A stretch of DNA of 6,207 bases from an uncultured Eubacteriales bacterium (GTDB lineage: Bacteria; Bacillota; Clostridia; Lachnospirales; Anaerotignaceae): contig CAUHBX010000066.1 of the NCBI GenBank assembly GCA_959604475.1, forward strand, positions 1-6,207, given 5' to 3'. The notes below the pieces were generated by a model. The model searched no databases and had not been told where the DNA came from. It saw only the letters and a program-made list of their open reading frames with translations. Positions 5,176 to 6,207 of the stretch are shown here, one piece after another; the stretch's first letter is position 1; every line of letters begins with the position of its first letter. Both the position numbers and the translations under genes were made by a program.

Positions 5176-5192
5176 TTGGCACAAAAATTGCT
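5176..5192 (+). promoter_or_regulatory. Sigma-54 (RpoN) promoter upstream of the SDR gene
   Basis: TTGGCACAAAAATTGCT matches the sigma-54 consensus YTGGCACGRNNNTTGCW at every defined position except the G after CAC, which is A. The essential GG (5178-5179) and GC (5190-5191) are exactly 10 bp apart. Transcription would start near 5203, about 90 nt before the SDR start. Such promoters need an ATP-dependent enhancer-binding activator; none is encoded in the window. Confidence 0.75.
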
Positions 5193-5220
5193 TGTATATA
5201 ATTATGTTATTAATTAATTA

Positions 5221-5249
5221 TGTACACCAATATGCCTATGTGTTATAAT
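5221..5249 (+). promoter_or_regulatory. Extended -10 sigma-A promoter upstream of the SDR gene
   Basis: A perfect TATAAT (5244-5249) is preceded by TGT, giving TGnTATAAT. TGTACA at 5221-5226 is a 4-of-6 -35 element with 17-bp spacing. The start would be near 5256, leaving a leader of about 40 nt. It could give basal expression independent of the sigma-54 promoter. Confidence 0.55.
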
Positions 5250-5295
5250 TAATAGGGAAATTTCAACAATTAGAGAAATTAAGGAGGATTATATC

Positions 5296-6075
5296 ATGAG
5301 TGTTATGGACATGTTTTCACTTAAAGGTAAAGTAGCGCTTGTAATCGGAGGCAGCAAGGGTCTAGGAGAAGGTATCGCCAAAGGGCTTGTCGAAGCAGGC
5401 GCAGCAGCAGTAGTATCCAGCCGTAATCAGGCGGACTGTGACAGGGCAGCAGCCGGCATCGCTGAAAAAACCGGAGGCCAATGCTATGGAATATCAGCTG
5501 ACATTTCAACAAAGGACGGCGTTGACTCTCTTGTAGGCAAGGTTATTGATAAACTCGGACATATTGATATCCTCGTAAACAGCGCAGGCGTAAATATAAG
5601 AAAGCCCGCTATAGAATATACGGTAGAGGATTGGGACAAGGTACAGGACGTACAGCTTAAAGGCGTATTCCTTGCATGCCAGGCTGTAGGAAAGCACATG
5701 ATTGAAAATGGGATAAAAGGAAAAATTGTTAATATTTCATCCATTAATGCCCGTGTTGTCGCACGTCCTAATATAGTTTCCTATGTTGCAGCTAAGGGTG
5801 CGGTAATGCAGATGACAAAAGCACTTGCTGTTGAATGGGCACAGTATGGAATTACTGTAAACGCAGTGGCACCTGGCTTCTTTGAAACAGCTATGACTAA
5901 GGTGCTCTTCGAGGACCCCGCAACAAGAGAGGAAATGTTTAGGCATATTCCTGTTAAACGTTTCGGCAACGCTGACGCTGACCTTGCGGGAATGGTTGTT
6001 TATTTTGCATCGGAGGCTTCAAACTATACTACAGGCCAGATAATTTATATTGACGGCGGCTATACCAGCATTTAA
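5296..6075 (+). CDS. Short-chain dehydrogenase/reductase (SDR), gluconate 5-dehydrogenase/KduD-like
   Basis: This 259-residue classical SDR is a cytoplasmic NAD(P)-dependent oxidoreductase. The fold is clear: the Rossmann motif IGGSKGLGEG (residues 17-26, normally TGxxxGxG), NSAG (95-98), catalytic Ser149 in VNISS, YxxxK as Tyr163 and Lys167 in SYVAAKGA, and the PGF region (193-195) plus the C-terminal GQIIYIDGGY. SSRN after the second strand (41-44) suggests NADP(H) preference. The N-terminal FSLKGKVALV and overall length resemble gluconate 5-dehydrogenase, 2-deoxy-gluconate 3-dehydrogenase (KduD) and related sugar-acid enzymes, but SDR substrates cannot be read reliably from sequence. Two usual residues differ: Ile17 replaces the Thr of TGxxxGxG, and Gln120 stands where the tetrad Asn is expected (DVQLKGVF). 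The start has AAGGAGG at 5281-5287 with 8 nt spacing. It is a single-gene unit between terminators, with both sigma-54 and sigma-A promoters upstream. Confidence 0.9.
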   Translation: MSVMDMFSLKGKVALVIGGSKGLGEGIAKGLVEAGAAAVVSSRNQADCDRAAAGIAEKTGGQCYGISADISTKDGVDSLVGKVIDKLGHIDILVNSAGVNIRKPAIEYTVEDWDKVQDVQLKGVFLACQAVGKHMIENGIKGKIVNISSINARVVARPNIVSYVAAKGAVMQMTKALAVEWAQYGITVNAVAPGFFETAMTKVLFEDPATREEMFRHIPVKRFGNADADLAGMVVYFASEASNYTTGQIIYIDGGYTSI

Positions 6076-6156
6076 TAGGTGTTACTTGGTTATTAACTGA
6101 TGAAATAATTATGTCTGTTACTATATTGGCCGGTGAAATATAAAACGGCGGATTTT

Positions 6157-6189
6157 AAAGTATGGCATTAAATAAATGCCATACTTTTT
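6157..6189 (+). terminator. Strong rho-independent terminator after the SDR gene
   Basis: AAAGTATGGCATT (6157-6169) and AATGCCATACTTT (6175-6187) form a perfect 13-bp stem with a 5-nt loop, ending in TTTTT (6185-6189). It lies 81 bp after the SDR stop. The upstream arm begins with A-rich sequence, so partial activity for minus-strand transcripts is possible. The 81 bp before it contain no gene that I can support. Confidence 0.85.
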
Positions 6190-6207
6190 AAATTCCTTGA
6201 CACATTT

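Noticed and set aside
6197..6202. TTGACA -35 element near the right edge
   Set aside because: The matching -10 would lie outside the window, so a promoter cannot be supported.
1..6207. CRISPR array, tRNA, rRNA, insertion sequence or riboswitch
   Set aside because: No regularly spaced repeats, transposase motifs or recognisable structured RNA were seen; intergenic regions are short and explained by promoters, operators and terminators.

Overview
The window looks like chromosome from a low-to-moderate GC anaerobic member of the Bacillota, most likely class Clostridia. The reasons are strong AAGGAGG-type ribosome binding sites, AT-rich intergenic DNA, the selenium/molybdenum-hydroxylase maturation genes, a Clostridia-style ECF sigma/anti-sigma pair and a near-consensus sigma-54 promoter. 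This is inferred from gene content; no rRNA or other taxonomic marker is present.

Left part (1-2376, minus strand): a compact three-gene operon read right to left as yqeC, yqeB and selD, with selD cut by the window edge. The genes overlap or are 2 bp apart, so they are probably translationally coupled. Together they match the known set for selenium-dependent molybdenum hydroxylases. SelD makes selenophosphate, and YqeC and YqeB are maturation proteins thought to help supply or insert the labile selenium of the molybdenum cofactor. Divergently transcribed from yqeC is a short ModE-type regulator that has only the DNA-binding domain. The 58 bp between the two start codons contains a sequence that resembles the ModE operator (Mo-box) in half-site and in 24-bp geometry. 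This suggests molybdenum-linked control of selenium-cofactor genes.

Middle part (2708-5171): a small XRE-family repressor gene on the minus strand, whose end overlaps the end of the modE-like gene, with two matching 15-bp inverted repeats upstream that are likely its operators. Divergent from it is an ECF sigma factor gene, overlapping by 4 bp the gene for a single-pass membrane protein of 463 residues that is probably its anti-sigma factor. A TGAAAC-N16-TGTA sequence upstream of the sigma gene fits an ECF autoregulatory promoter. Two rho-independent terminators follow the pair.

Right part (5172-6207): a single-gene unit encoding a classical short-chain dehydrogenase, related to gluconate 5-dehydrogenase/KduD-type enzymes. 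Upstream lies a 16-of-17 match to the sigma-54 promoter consensus with exact GG-N10-GC spacing, and then a separate extended -10 sigma-A promoter. A strong 13-bp-stem terminator closes the unit. No wholly new system is evident. The most informative signals are regulatory: the Mo-box, the sigma-54 promoter, the ECF promoter and the paired XRE operators.
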